Shown piece after piece: positions 14,436 to 23,178 of a stretch of DNA of 64,000 nt; positions within the stretch are counted from its first letter, which is position 1, and each line of letters opens with the position of its first letter. The DNA is from Chitinophagaceae bacterium DXS (lineage in GTDB: Bacteria; Bacteroidota; Bacteroidia; Chitinophagales; Chitinophagaceae): the NCBI GenBank assembly GCA_030345135.1, contig CP128386.1, positions 1,136,521 to 1,200,520 on the forward strand, read 5' to 3'. The notes under the pieces are model-generated. The model saw only the letters and a program-made list of their open reading frames with translations, was not told the origin of the DNA and ran no database searches. A program made the translations under genes and the position numbers.

Positions 14436-15440
14436 ATGAATAGCTTCGGACGTATATTTCGTGTAAACATTTTTGGTGAATCGCACGGCGAAAGTGCGGG
14501 TATTAATATTGACGGTGTTCCGGCAGGATTGGCATTGAGTGTTGAAGATTTTTTAGAGGATATTGAAAGAAGAAAAGGTGGTACACAAAAAGGAACAACA
14601 CCAAGACAAGAGAGCGATCTGCCTATTTTCAAAAGCGGCATTTTCAATAATACGACAACCGGTGCGCCCATCACCATTTTGTTTGAAAACAACAATACAC
14701 GTTCCGGTGACTATCAAAAGCAACGCGCTGTTCCACGTCCGGGTCACGCAGATTTTGTTGCACATAAGAAGTTTGGTGGATTCGAAGATTATCGTGGCGG
14801 CGGACATTTCAGCGGCAGATTAACTGTTTGTCTTGTTGCTGCTGGTGTTATTGCAAAAAAGTTGCTGGATCAAATCACCGTAAAATCAACCATCCTTGAA
14901 ATTGGTGGTGAAGCTGATCTGGAGAAAGGCCTGCAAAAAGCTATTGATGCAAAAGATTCTATTGGTGGTATTGTTGAATGCCGGGTGAATGGTTTGCCAA
15001 TTGGATTGGGAGAACCATTCTTTGACAGTGCTGAGTCCTTACTGGCCCATGCCGTGTTCGCTATTCCTGCTGTTCGTGGTGTTGAATTTGGTACAGGTTT
15101 CGCGGCTGCAAAAATGTTTGGTGTAGAACATAACGATGCAATCCTTGACGAAAGCGGTAAAACACGCACCAACCACGCCGGCGGTATTGTTGGTGGCATC
15201 ACAAACAGCAATGAACTGGTATTTCGCATCGCTATAAAACCAACATCATCTACACCAAAAGAACAACAGACGTGGAACTGGGAGACAAATGAAATTGAGT
15301 CGTTCTCGGTTAAAGGTCGTCATGATCTTTGCATAGCGTTACGCGTGCCCGTTGTTTTGGAAGCAGTAACTGCCATGGTTCTTGCCGACTTAATGTTGCT
15401 TGAGCAGCATATTCCGAGAATTTTACCAGCTAAAGCTTAA
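14436..15440 (+). CDS. aroC: Chorismate synthase
   Basis: FMN-dependent removal of phosphate from EPSP to give chorismate, the last shared step of aromatic synthesis. The 334 residues show the signature sequences GRIFRVNIFGESHGES (5-20), RPGHADF with the following GGGHFSGR (catalytic and flavin loops), and the C-terminal KGRHDLCIALRVPVVLEA motif. It ends the aromatic block; a DUF952 gene starts 12 bp later and is probably cotranscribed. Confidence 0.96.
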   Translation: MNSFGRIFRVNIFGESHGESAGINIDGVPAGLALSVEDFLEDIERRKGGTQKGTTPRQESDLPIFKSGIFNNTTTGAPITILFENNNTRSGDYQKQRAVPRPGHADFVAHKKFGGFEDYRGGGHFSGRLTVCLVAAGVIAKKLLDQITVKSTILEIGGEADLEKGLQKAIDAKDSIGGIVECRVNGLPIGLGEPFFDSAESLLAHAVFAIPAVRGVEFGTGFAAAKMFGVEHNDAILDESGKTRTNHAGGIVGGITNSNELVFRIAIKPTSSTPKEQQTWNWETNEIESFSVKGRHDLCIALRVPVVLEAVTAMVLADLMLLEQHIPRILPAKA

Positions 15441-15452
15441 GAATCTTCAGCT

Positions 15453-15758
15453 ATGAGCAATAAAATAATTTATCACGTAACAACAAAAGGAGAGTGGGAG
15501 ATAGCGTTAGATAATGGCTTCTATGAAGCCCCCTCTCTTTACGCTGAAGGTTTTATTCATTGCAGCGAAGAACACCAGGTGGAAGGTGTGCTAAAGCGAT
15601 ATTTTGAAGGAAAGGCGCCTTTAATTAAACTGGTAATTGATCCAAATAAATTAAACCAGCGGCTGCAGTATGATTTTTCGCCGAAAATGAATGATACATT
15701 TCCCCACATCTACGGCAGGATCAATATTGATGCGATCATTGAGGCGATAGAGTTATAA
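15453..15758 (+). CDS. DUF952 family protein
   Basis: 101 residues beginning IIYHVTTKGEWEIAL and containing GFIHCSEEHQVEGVL, the typical DUF952 signature; the family has an ADP-ribosyltransferase-like fold but no established reaction. No signal peptide is seen, so it is probably cytoplasmic. It starts 12 bp after aroC and is followed by a long stable hairpin that probably ends the transcript. Function unknown. Confidence 0.85.
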   Translation: MSNKIIYHVTTKGEWEIALDNGFYEAPSLYAEGFIHCSEEHQVEGVLKRYFEGKAPLIKLVIDPNKLNQRLQYDFSPKMNDTFPHIYGRINIDAIIEAIEL

Positions 15759-15820
15759 CATGACGGCTAATTCAGACGATTTTTTTTGGGATAATATTTG
15801 TTCTACACTTTCAAAGTCAT

Positions 15821-15864
15821 AGCTTATTTGTCCTACACTTTGAAAAGTGTAGGACAAATAAGCT
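15821..15864 (+). terminator. 20-bp perfect hairpin, terminator candidate
   Basis: Left arm 15821-15840 and right arm 15845-15864 are perfect reverse complements of 20 bp with a TGAA loop, followed by GATTTTTG. A partial third copy of the arm (TTCTACACTTTCAAAG) lies just upstream at 15801-15816. It probably terminates the aroC-DUF952 transcript. The length and perfection also fit a repeat element. Confidence 0.6.
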
Positions 15865-15892
15865 GATTTTTGAAGCCTTCAATAAATATTTT

Positions 15893-16192
15893 ATGCATGA
15901 TTTTATCATAAACGCATCTATTCAAATTGTTCCGGTTGTACAGGACAGACATCCCTATGAGTGGGTAGATGAAGCCATCGCCGTTATTCAGCAATCAGGC
16001 ATCAAATATGAAGTAGGAGCTTTTAATACGGTGCTGGAAGGGCGATATGAAGACGTGATGAAAGTGATCGACGATGTAAATGAATTCCTCTACTTTAAAG
16101 GATGCAGTGAATGGATCAGTAATGTGCAGATCCAGATCCGCAGTAACGGCGATATAACTGCTAATGAAAAGACCGATAAATTCCGGCAATAA
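15893..16192 (+). CDS. Thiamine-binding protein (MTH1187/YkoF family)
   Basis: 99 residues matching the small ferredoxin-fold family PF01910: INASIQIVPV at the first strand, an AIAVIQQSGIKYEVGAFNTVLEGRYEDVM core, and a final ISNVQIQIRS strand. Members form homodimers or tetramers and some bind thiamine. No thiamine synthesis or transport gene is adjacent, so the ligand is uncertain. Start at the only upstream ATG, 28 bp after the 20-bp hairpin. Confidence 0.8.
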   Translation: MHDFIINASIQIVPVVQDRHPYEWVDEAIAVIQQSGIKYEVGAFNTVLEGRYEDVMKVIDDVNEFLYFKGCSEWISNVQIQIRSNGDITANEKTDKFRQ

Positions 16193-16261
16193 ATTTTTTT
16201 CAGATCGTCGCTAAGCGGCACCTTTAGACAATACACATATTTATAGCGTCGTCTTGCATTT

Positions 16262-16300
16262 TCTTACTATCTTACGGTATTACTGTCTTACTATTTTAAT
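16262..16300. repeat. TTACTATC-type 8-bp array
   Basis: TCTTACTATCTTACGGTATTACTGTCTTACTATTTTAATACT: degenerate 8-bp units, the reverse-complement family of the GTAAGAC array at 2000-2079. It abuts the start of the following gene. Confidence 0.6.
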
Positions 16301-16303
16301 ACT

Positions 16304-16684
16304 ATGGCGCAAAACAAATGTCTTTTTAATCACGGCATAGATACCGTAATTATCAGGGTGTCTGATATTAAGGAAGCAAGAAAGTGGTATTGTGATGTTC
16401 TTGGATTAACGCCGGTTTGGGATGATCCTGTCGAGGATCTTGTAGTATTTGAAACGGGCGGCATGACAAGTCTTACAATATGGCAAAGTGATCAGCCCAT
16501 TAAAGTTGATAAAAAAACAGGTTCTTATCCCATCTTTAAGACTACAGAGATAGAAAAGGCTTATCAGCAATTGAAAGATAAAGGCGTTAATGTGGACGAG
16601 CTGGTTGATGAAACATTGTTGAAATACTTTTTTTTCTATGATGGAGACGGAAATATCTTGGAGGCATGCCAGGTAGAGCAGTAA
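16304..16684 (+). CDS. VOC (glyoxalase/bleomycin resistance) family protein
   Basis: 126 residues with one vicinal-oxygen-chelate unit built from two beta-alpha-beta-beta-beta modules. The first has DTVIIRVSDIKEARKWYCDVLGLTPVW, the second ends FFYDGDGNILEACQ with the usual glutamate in the last strand. Substrate cannot be inferred; candidates are a small metabolite lyase, dioxygenase or binding protein. It ends just before the next gene, so the two may be cotranscribed. Confidence 0.85.
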   Translation: MAQNKCLFNHGIDTVIIRVSDIKEARKWYCDVLGLTPVWDDPVEDLVVFETGGMTSLTIWQSDQPIKVDKKTGSYPIFKTTEIEKAYQQLKDKGVNVDELVDETLLKYFFFYDGDGNILEACQVEQ

Positions 16685-16725
16685 TTGCATTTACTGATTA
16701 TCGATCAACGGTCAAATTCAAATCC

Positions 16726-17994
16726 ATGAAACGGGGCATCCTTTTATTTCTGTCATTTATAGTCTCTGTCCACGCTTTTTCGCAACAATCCATAAATCAA
16801 CTGATCCTCAAAAAAGACTATCTGTCTGTTAAAGAAAGCTTGCTCCAACAACAAGCACCGGTACTTTCCGGGGATCAATTTGCTATTTATTCCGCCGTAC
16901 TTTTAAATGCGTTCGGCAATGCGGACAGCTCTATGCAAATACTTAGCCGGCTTGAAAGAATAGATGGCATAAAGGATGATACGTTGGCGTACCTGTATTA
17001 TAAAACGGTATATGATAATTACATAAAACTTTTTGAGTACAAAAAAGCGTTTGATGCGGGGACTGCATTGCTTCAACGATATCCGCAGTTTATTGATCCA
17101 GGTGATCTGGAAGATGAAAAAGAAGCCCTTAAAATCTGGCAAATGGTTCAAAATATTCCTCCTCAAAAAATACTTCAACCAGATAAAACCAATATTCATT
17201 TTACAAAAGATAAAGCCAACTTGTGGAATCTTCCGGTAGCTAATAAAGACAGCAGCTACGATTTTGTCTTTGATTCAGGAGCCGGTATTTCAACTATTAC
17301 GGATACCTATGCCGGGTTACTTGGTCTTAAGTATATCAACAATGCGACTGTTAGTATCAGAAGTGGTATCACTGGCATTCCTACCCGGGCGAAAATGGCC
17401 TATGCAGAGTCATTGCGTATTGGCGATATCGAAATAACGAACAGCTTGTTTCTTGTCTTTCCGGACACTGCATTAAGTTTTGCAAATGGTGCATATAATA
17501 TCAATGGGATCATCGGCTTTCCCGTTATTAAGGAAATGGGAACACTTAATTTTTCAGAAAATGAACTAGAGGTTACCAGGAGCCGGCGAGAAAATGATCC
17601 TGCTCCCAATCTGGCAATGGATGAATTAAAGCCGGTTATTTATCTTAGTTACAAAGGGGGATTGCTGCCGTTTACATTTGATTTCGGCGCTCAAAGCACC
17701 ATGTTTAGCGATGTTTTCTACAGATCTTTTAAAAGCGATTTTCAGACCAATTGCGTAGACACAGTTTTACGCGTTGGAGGAACCTCAGGAGAAAAAGTAA
17801 TGCAGGTTGTTAAATGTCCGATGCTGGAATTGAAATGTAATAATGCAGTAATAAAGTTAACGGATGCAATTGTCAGCAAGGACACACTTAGTACCAATGC
17901 AGATATTTATTATGGCAATATTGGCCAGGATGTAATCGGGCAATTCAAAACCATGATCATCGATTTTAAGCAGAGCTATGTAAAATTTGAATAA
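16726..17994 (+). CDS. Exported retropepsin-like aspartyl protease
   Basis: 422 residues from the chosen ATG, which opens a clear signal peptide (MKRGILLFLSFIVSVHAFSQ). An earlier in-frame start at 16666 would add 20 hydrophilic residues before the signal and is unlikely. The body has an all-helical N-terminal region (about 25-150) followed by two retroviral-type aspartyl protease halves. The first has FDSGAGIS (Asp183) and the second has FDFGAQS in place of DTG/DSG, with Phe at the middle position. Periplasmic or surface location expected; substrate unknown. Confidence 0.75.
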   Translation: MKRGILLFLSFIVSVHAFSQQSINQLILKKDYLSVKESLLQQQAPVLSGDQFAIYSAVLLNAFGNADSSMQILSRLERIDGIKDDTLAYLYYKTVYDNYIKLFEYKKAFDAGTALLQRYPQFIDPGDLEDEKEALKIWQMVQNIPPQKILQPDKTNIHFTKDKANLWNLPVANKDSSYDFVFDSGAGISTITDTYAGLLGLKYINNATVSIRSGITGIPTRAKMAYAESLRIGDIEITNSLFLVFPDTALSFANGAYNINGIIGFPVIKEMGTLNFSENELEVTRSRRENDPAPNLAMDELKPVIYLSYKGGLLPFTFDFGAQSTMFSDVFYRSFKSDFQTNCVDTVLRVGGTSGEKVMQVVKCPMLELKCNNAVIKLTDAIVSKDTLSTNADIYYGNIGQDVIGQFKTMIIDFKQSYVKFE

Positions 17995-18110
17995 CTAAAT
18001 ACAGTTACTCAGAGTAATACGGAGTAGACGTGGAGTAGACGTGGAGTTGCACAGAGATAAAACCCAACGTAAATGAGGACAGATTTCATCTAAACGAAAT
18101 TGTAGTGCTA

Positions 18111-18821
18111 TTACTTGCCTAAATCATCAAAACTCACATCAAGCGCTTCAAAGTTTCCGGGCCATGAATAATGCCACCATTCAGTCTCAAGAGGCTTAAA
18201 TCCATATTTGATCATCGTTTCTTTTAAAAGCTTTCTGTTGGCCAGAACTTTTGGAGGTAAAGCAGTGTAGCTGTGATGCGCCGAATCCGTAAAGTTGTCA
18301 AAAGCCGTCCCCATATCCAATTCTTTCTTTGTCTTCAGATCAATGATCGTCAGATCCACCGCCGCACCTTTATTGTGACCGCTCGCTTTAGCCGGATTTG
18401 CAACGTAGCGCTCATCATTGATAAGCTCCCAGAATTTTTTGGTAACGCTATAGGGTCTGTATGCATCAAATATTTTGAGTCCGTAATTTTTTGAAGAAAG
18501 TGCTGCCTGTACTTTCTGCAAGGCTTTAGCTGCAGGCAATCGCAAATATGTATCGTTGGTTTTAGAAGGGTATAATGCCTGGTGTGTAAAGTTATTGGTG
18601 GATGCATAAGAAAGTTCTATGGCTATGTCAGGAATAAGCGTTGATAAGGATACCATCTGTTTATTGCTGTCAAGATCAATAGTATGTTCAAGCAATTTTT
18701 TTGTAGTTATAACTGCTACCTTATATTTGTTTTTCGGCACAATAATTGACGATTGGGCCGCGACATAACCCGAAACCAATAACATGACAAGGAATTTCAA
18801 GAAAGAATACCTATATTTCAT
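18111..18821 (-). CDS. D-alanyl-D-alanine dipeptidase (VanX/DdpX type)
   Basis: M15D zinc peptidase that cleaves D-Ala-D-Ala. Key residues are visible: SGHNKGAAVD (zinc His and Asp), FDAYRPYSVTKKFW (substrate Arg) and EWWHYSW (catalytic Glu, third zinc His). The start chosen gives a signal peptide (MKYRYSFLKFLVMLLVSGYVAAQ), so it is exported; in-frame starts up to 18842 are possible. No vanA or vanH homologue is nearby, so recycling of cell wall dipeptide is likelier than glycopeptide resistance. It is divergent to the RlpA gene with only 45 bp between starts. Confidence 0.88.
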   Translation of the reverse strand: MKYRYSFLKFLVMLLVSGYVAAQSSIIVPKNKYKVAVITTKKLLEHTIDLDSNKQMVSLSTLIPDIAIELSYASTNNFTHQALYPSKTNDTYLRLPAAKALQKVQAALSSKNYGLKIFDAYRPYSVTKKFWELINDERYVANPAKASGHNKGAAVDLTIIDLKTKKELDMGTAFDNFTDSAHHSYTALPPKVLANRKLLKETMIKYGFKPLETEWWHYSWPGNFEALDVSFDDLGK

Positions 18822-18866
18822 CATAGCAACGCAAGGATACAAAAGAAAATATCAAATAGCTTGATT

Positions 18867-19259
18867 ATGAAATTTGGCGCTGTAATTATTTTTTTACTGT
18901 GTGTTTCTCCATTGCTTGCTCAGTCTGACGCTGCAGATAGCAGCCATGTTGTTTATGGAATAGCCAGTTTCTATAGTAAAAGTCTCCAGGGAACCAAAAC
19001 GTCTACCGGGGAAAAATTCGATCACGATTTGCCTACTGCGGCCAGCAACAACTTTAAGCTCGGCACATGGGTAAGAATAACAAATCTGCGCAATGGTAAA
19101 TCTGTTGTTGTGAGGATCAATGACCGCATGCATAAGAGCATGTCAAAGAAAGGGCGCGTTGTTGATGTAACCCGATCAGCGGCTGTTGAACTTGATTTTG
19201 TCAAACGAGGCCTTACGAGAGTAAAGGTAGAGGAGGTACCGAAGGGAACGACAGAGTGA
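18867..19259 (+). CDS. RlpA-like septal ring lytic transglycosylase domain protein
   Basis: 131-residue exported protein: signal peptide MKFGAVIIFLLCVSPLLAQ, then one double-psi beta-barrel. It shows YGIASFYS, GTKTSTGEKFD, LGTWVRITNLRNGKSVVVRINDR and the GRVVDVTRSAA segment, all typical of RlpA, a peptidoglycan-acting protein. The SPOR domain found in longer RlpA is absent. ATG 18867 is preferred over a TTG at 18861. It shares its promoter region with the divergent VanX-type peptidase, so the pair may serve cell wall turnover. Confidence 0.88.
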   Translation: MKFGAVIIFLLCVSPLLAQSDAADSSHVVYGIASFYSKSLQGTKTSTGEKFDHDLPTAASNNFKLGTWVRITNLRNGKSVVVRINDRMHKSMSKKGRVVDVTRSAAVELDFVKRGLTRVKVEEVPKGTTE

Positions 19260-19370
19260 GGAGGATGTACGATGTTAGATGTACGGTGTTAGATGTAAGG
19301 AGATGTCTGATTTTTATGTATGATGTACGATTTTAGATGTTCGATGTAGATGCAATGTTAGATTTAGATG
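19260..19370. repeat. GATGTTA/GATGTAC heptamer array
   Basis: GATGTAC, GATGTTA, GATGTAC, GGTGTTA, GATGTAA in 7-bp register directly after the RlpA stop, decaying into scattered GATGT words to about 19370. The reverse-complement family (ACATCTA, ACATCGT) is at 42730-42785. Confidence 0.75.
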
Positions 19371-19645
19371 TACTGGTTAGCGATATGTGTGATGTATGTT
19401 TTTTTATTTTCCGATTTTTTTGATATCTGACTTGTAGGTGCTGATTTCGCCTTCACCTGAATTGATACCTGGACAACAGAAGATTAGCTCATAGCTTACA
19501 GCTTACCTGATACCTTACGCCTGATACCTAATGCCTCACGCCTCCTGCCTTCCCAAAATTTCTTCTCCACTCAATGAAACATATTTTAAAATTTGTGCTA
19601 TTTTAGTAAGATTGAAAATCACTGTACCTATTATAAATTGCGTGT
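19371..19645. repeat. AGCTTAC and GATACCT repeat block before the 205-residue protein
   Basis: Gap without a gene. AGCTCATAGCTTACAGCTTAC at 19496-19516 is followed by GATACCT, TACGCCT, GATACCT, AATGCCT, CACGCCT, CCTGCCT (19509-19551) in 7-bp register. Nothing else is recognisable up to the start at 19646. Confidence 0.6.
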
Positions 19646-20263
19646 ATGAAGAAAGTGATGCTTTCTCTTTTTACATTTACCCTTGTTTTTGTTCATGCCC
19701 AAAAGACAAGTTTTAAAAAGAAGCCCACTCTTGCTATACATCTTGTGCTGAATGATTTCAATACTGCAGACCTTATCAAGAAAAATTCTTTGGGATCTGT
19801 GCTGAATAATAAAGACTGGAGCAGGATAAAAGATATGGACGCGGGATTTGCTCTCCAATATTTACAGGGAATAACGAACGGAATAGATCTCGCTGCAAGA
19901 ATGGATATAACATACCTTGATTATCTGTTTAAGAACAGACCTCCTTTGGGTACGGATAATCCGTTGCTTGAAACAGACTTCAGTGCACATGCCAAGTTGC
20001 TTCCGGACAATTATCTCGTTTCTCCTTATGTTGCATGCGGAGTAGGTATATCCAAATACACCTCATACTGGGGCCTGTATATGCCGCTGGGCGCCGGCTT
20101 ACAAATAAGTCTTGGTCCTGCGGAAGTTTATTTCTTTACGGACTTTCAATACCGTGTTCCACTTACATCGAACGTAAACAATCATTTCAACTATTCTATA
20201 GGGTTTGGTGCACCAATAGGTGGAAGAAATAATGATAAATCGACTCCTGTATCTCCATTTTAA
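19646..20263 (+). CDS. Exported beta-rich protein, OmpA-barrel-like
   Basis: 205 residues with a signal peptide (MKKVMLSLFTFTLVFVHAQ) and alternating aromatic/Gly strands (GFALQYLQG, GIDLAARMDITYLDYLF, VSPYVACGVG, LPLGAGLQIS-like turns, FFTDFQYRVPL, FNYSIGFGAPIGG). These suggest an eight-stranded outer membrane barrel. The C-terminus lacks a peptidoglycan-binding OmpA domain, so it is either a short barrel or a shortened relative of larger OmpA proteins. Function unknown. Confidence 0.55.
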   Translation: MKKVMLSLFTFTLVFVHAQKTSFKKKPTLAIHLVLNDFNTADLIKKNSLGSVLNNKDWSRIKDMDAGFALQYLQGITNGIDLAARMDITYLDYLFKNRPPLGTDNPLLETDFSAHAKLLPDNYLVSPYVACGVGISKYTSYWGLYMPLGAGLQISLGPAEVYFFTDFQYRVPLTSNVNNHFNYSIGFGAPIGGRNNDKSTPVSPF

Positions 20264-20418
20264 TTTATACTCAACTGATAGTTTGTGAGTTAACTGATTG
20301 GTGTTTCGGCGCTGATAAATAAGTTGCTATTGCGTAGCGTTTTTCTTAAATTGTATATTCAATCCCGTGTTGTTAAGCGAGTGTTGCCCTAATTTGTTCA
20401 CCATTAAAACAAGTGCCA

Positions 20419-20649
20419 ATGAATATTGAATTTAAACATATCGGGCAGTTGGTAACTGCAACAGTAATCCTCAAAACCGGTCAATTGCGTGACACCGTTT
20501 TGGTTATCCCGAAGAAGATCATGCAGGGTATAAGTGAGTTGCTGTTTTACCAGGATCCGGATGGAGAATGGCGCACTGATACAGAGTTCGAAAAAGATTA
20601 TCCTGCTACGGTAAATAATATCAAATCAGCCATTTTTTACGATTGCTAA
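20419..20649 (+). CDS. Small hypothetical protein
   Basis: 76 residues from ATG 20419 (a GTG at 20413 is in frame). The composition is that of a folded cytoplasmic protein: NIEFKHIGQLVTATVILKTGQLRDTVLVIPKK, then acidic ISELLFYQDPDGEWRTDTEFEKDYPATVNNIKSAIFYDC. No signal peptide, no family I recognise. It is followed by a strong terminator hairpin at 20785-20818, which supports its being a real transcription unit. Confidence 0.5.
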   Translation: MNIEFKHIGQLVTATVILKTGQLRDTVLVIPKKIMQGISELLFYQDPDGEWRTDTEFEKDYPATVNNIKSAIFYDC

Positions 20650-20784
20650 ATTGCCCGGACTTTTGAAACGATTGCCTGTTATTCAACTCTTTTATTGCCA
20701 TTACTTCTGTTTCCAGTCCTGACTATCTTACTACATACTTAATATTAGCCTGCTTTAGGTAAAGCAAGATTTAAAATTATGTAC

Positions 20785-20818
20785 AAAAATAAAAGGCCGT
20801 TAAAGGCCTTTTATTTTT
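20785..20818. terminator. Bidirectional terminator
   Basis: AAAAATAAAAGGCC (20785-20798) and GGCCTTTTATTTTT (20805-20818) are perfect 14-bp arms with a 6-nt loop. A on the left and T on the right let it work on both strands, between convergent genes. Confidence 0.85.
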
Positions 20819-20888
20819 AACTGTACCTGGTATATGATTGGTTTGTCAAACCTGGAGTTGTTGAAAGGAATGAAGCGCCTCATAATTA

Positions 20889-20948
20889 TGTACTTCGTAC
20901 CTGCCTGAACGTGTTCAGTACGGGCAGGCTTCGTAAATTGTACTTGCC
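20889..20948. repeat. TACTTCG array with an embedded palindromic module
   Basis: TGTACTTCGTA is interrupted at 20900 by a 29-bp module beginning CCTGCCTGAACG and ending CAGTACGGGCAGG (20900-20928). Then the array continues as CTTCGTAAATTGTACTT. A related module is at 27361-27384. Confidence 0.65.
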
Positions 20949-20954
20949 ATACGA

Positions 20955-21437
20955 TTAATCATCATGTCCATGACCATGTCCGCGTCCATGACCTTTATAA
21001 TGTCCGTTGCCGTTACCATGACCACCTTTGTATTCTTTTACTACATAGTGCCTGTTGTCACGAATAACCTGTTGTTTGCCATACCATCCTCTGTAGCATG
21101 AATATTTATCACGATAGTAAGGAGCACGCAAATAGGGTCTTGGCTCATTAACTACAACTTTATAGCCTCTGTACATATCGTAATTCCTGTAGCGTACTGG
21201 TAAAGATGCAGCAAAGATCCATCGGCCACCGTCCAGGTAAACATACTGGCGTTGCGGTACATTATAATAGACGTCAATATCCGGCATGTAGTAATAGTCT
21301 ACGTAATCGTATCCTACAGGGCCCCAGGCTGGCTGGCTGCCAATATTAAGATTCACATTTACTCTAACCTGTGCAGAAGCATTATTGTAAATAAACCCTG
21401 CGGCCATTACCATTGCTATTAGTGTTATCTTTTTCAT
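20955..21437 (-). CDS. Exported Tyr-rich protein with Gly/His tail
   Basis: 160 residues from the ATG that opens a signal peptide (MKKITLIAMVMAAGFIYNNASAQ). An upstream in-frame start would add 12 residues. The mature part is rich in Tyr, Arg and Val with repeated YxxY patterns. The last about 24 residues are almost only Gly and His with a few Asn, Lys and Asp (KGHGRGHGHGHDD end), a likely metal-binding or disordered tail. Similar small proteins are common in Chitinophagaceae but have no assigned role. Confidence 0.65.
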   Translation of the reverse strand: MKKITLIAMVMAAGFIYNNASAQVRVNVNLNIGSQPAWGPVGYDYVDYYYMPDIDVYYNVPQRQYVYLDGGRWIFAASLPVRYRNYDMYRGYKVVVNEPRPYLRAPYYRDKYSCYRGWYGKQQVIRDNRHYVVKEYKGGHGNGNGHYKGHGRGHGHGHDD

Positions 21438-21621
21438 TGTTAGTTGTTTACTGAAACTAATACCTAATAGCATGCCAGTGGCAATTTGAATTTGTTTAAG
21501 AAATGTGAAAGCATTTAAAAAATTACAGGTTTAATCTAATAGCCGAAAAGTCTGCGCATTTTGCCGTAATATCCCAACTAAAATGGCGGCATAAACGCAA
21601 TTTTTTTAAAAAAAATCTGTT

Positions 21622-23178
21622 TCAAATCGAATTCATCACGCCCCATCCGGTGCACGCATCCCAGCCTTTTTTCGCCTTGTATCCTTGCTGGGTTGACGTG
21701 GTAATGTTGTTACCTTTTGTAATATCTCTGCAAAACTTAGCCGGTGTGCTATACAAGCCCGGGTGTACATAGCCGGCAGCCATGCCTTTCGCCTCGTTAA
21801 CCAAAGCAATTAAGCCGGCCATTAACGGGGCCACCGCACTTGTGCCTCCAATGGGAAATGTTTGTCCGTCAACCCGCACTCTGTAGCCGGTTTGAGGATC
21901 GGCGTTTCCTGCTATATCCGGCAGTCCTCGTCCTTTAAAACCGGTACTTACAGATTTTGGAATTTTTGTTTTGGACTGAAAAGTTGGTCTTGTAAAGAAA
22001 TCACTTACTCCGCCTCCTGTTGCACCCATATTTTTAGCTGATTCGTTCCAAACAATTTCAGAGGAAACGGCATTGTTCTGAATGGCCAGTTTGGTGCCCC
22101 CGCAAGCAAGTATATAAGGACTGGAAGAAGGAAAGTCAACATGTGCTTTTCCGTCGCTCACGCGGTCTGCAGAACCGTCATCCCCTGCTGCTGCGCAAAT
22201 CGTAATGCCAAGCACTGCTGCAGCTTTGAAGGCTTCATTATAACTGTTTAGTGATTGGGTTGTCCATGCGTTTTCTGCAGCTCCCCAGCTGATTGAAATA
22301 ACCGATGGCTTGTTCTTCGTATCATGTACTGCGGTTGTAATTGCATCGAGAAAGCCCTTGTCCGTGTTGGGAGCGAAGTATACTACTATTTTGGACTTAG
22401 GAGCTATTGCGCCGGCTACTTCAATGTCCAGCGCCACTTCAGCATCCGCGCTGTTGATTTCTCCTGTTGGCGTATTTTTTCCTCCATCAATTGACACAGC
22501 TTTCACTGAAGGGCTGCTCACGCCTATACTTTTGAAATAAGCAGTAAGATCCTTTCTCTTATAACCTCCCCCAAGTTCAATTATGCCGATGCATTGTCCC
22601 TCGCCTGTCTGGTTAGGCGGAAATCCATAAGCCATTCCTACATCCACTGGTGAATATCCCTGGAAAGTGGCTGCGTTAGGGCGTATCATACCAACCGGCT
22701 GACTCATTCTGAACATTGGCCTGGCCACCGGACGGTTATCCAATCCAAATACACCTTCTATCACGTTTTCCAAATCGGCCGGTACATTGATGTAGCCGGT
22801 GCGTGTTCTGAAAACAGTGCCGTCCGGATGCTTGTGATGGGACAGCGTAAGTTGAAAAGCTTTTTCAAAATCGATGGCTCTTCCATGTGCAATAATTGTG
22901 CGGCGGGCGCTGTCAGATTCCACAACTGAAAGTTTATTTTCTTTGAGAAACTTTTCAACCCGGGCCATATCTTCTGCAGATGCACCGAACATTTTCTCGT
23001 ATTCGGCATGCGAGTATCTTTTTCCCTGTTCCAATGTTTTTTCAATGCTTTGTTTTCTTCTGACCCGGATGGTGACATCCATTTTTTCGTTCCTGCTACC
23101 TTTTGTGGTTGTAGTTTCCGGGGATGGCGCGGCTTTTGCGCTGCCACGCAGTTGTACATAATTTGTTTTTGTTGGCAT
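21622..23178 (-). CDS. S53 family serine-carboxyl peptidase (kumamolisin-like)
   Basis: 518-residue sedolisin. An N-terminal pro-kumamolisin activation domain (about 35-180) is followed by the subtilisin-fold catalytic domain. The catalytic Glu247 and Asp251 (AEVALDIE), oxyanion Asp (AAGDDGS, about 333) and nucleophile Ser447 (GGTSAVAP) are all present, so it should be active after removal of the propeptide. No classical signal peptide is visible at the chosen ATG. The start cannot be moved upstream to gain one, so the route of export is unclear. Confidence 0.9.
   Translation of the reverse strand: MPTKTNYVQLRGSAKAAPSPETTTTKGSRNEKMDVTIRVRRKQSIEKTLEQGKRYSHAEYEKMFGASAEDMARVEKFLKENKLSVVESDSARRTIIAHGRAIDFEKAFQLTLSHHKHPDGTVFRTRTGYINVPADLENVIEGVFGLDNRPVARPMFRMSQPVGMIRPNAATFQGYSPVDVGMAYGFPPNQTGEGQCIGIIELGGGYKRKDLTAYFKSIGVSSPSVKAVSIDGGKNTPTGEINSADAEVALDIEVAGAIAPKSKIVVYFAPNTDKGFLDAITTAVHDTKNKPSVISISWGAAENAWTTQSLNSYNEAFKAAAVLGITICAAAGDDGSADRVSDGKAHVDFPSSSPYILACGGTKLAIQNNAVSSEIVWNESAKNMGATGGGVSDFFTRPTFQSKTKIPKSVSTGFKGRGLPDIAGNADPQTGYRVRVDGQTFPIGGTSAVAPLMAGLIALVNEAKGMAAGYVHPGLYSTPAKFCRDITKGNNITTSTQQGYKAKKGWDACTGWGVMNSI

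Noticed and set aside
18111..18821. Vancomycin resistance gene vanX
   Set aside because: The protein has a signal peptide, and no ligase (VanA), dehydrogenase (VanH) or two-component system is adjacent. General D-Ala-D-Ala dipeptidase is the safer call.
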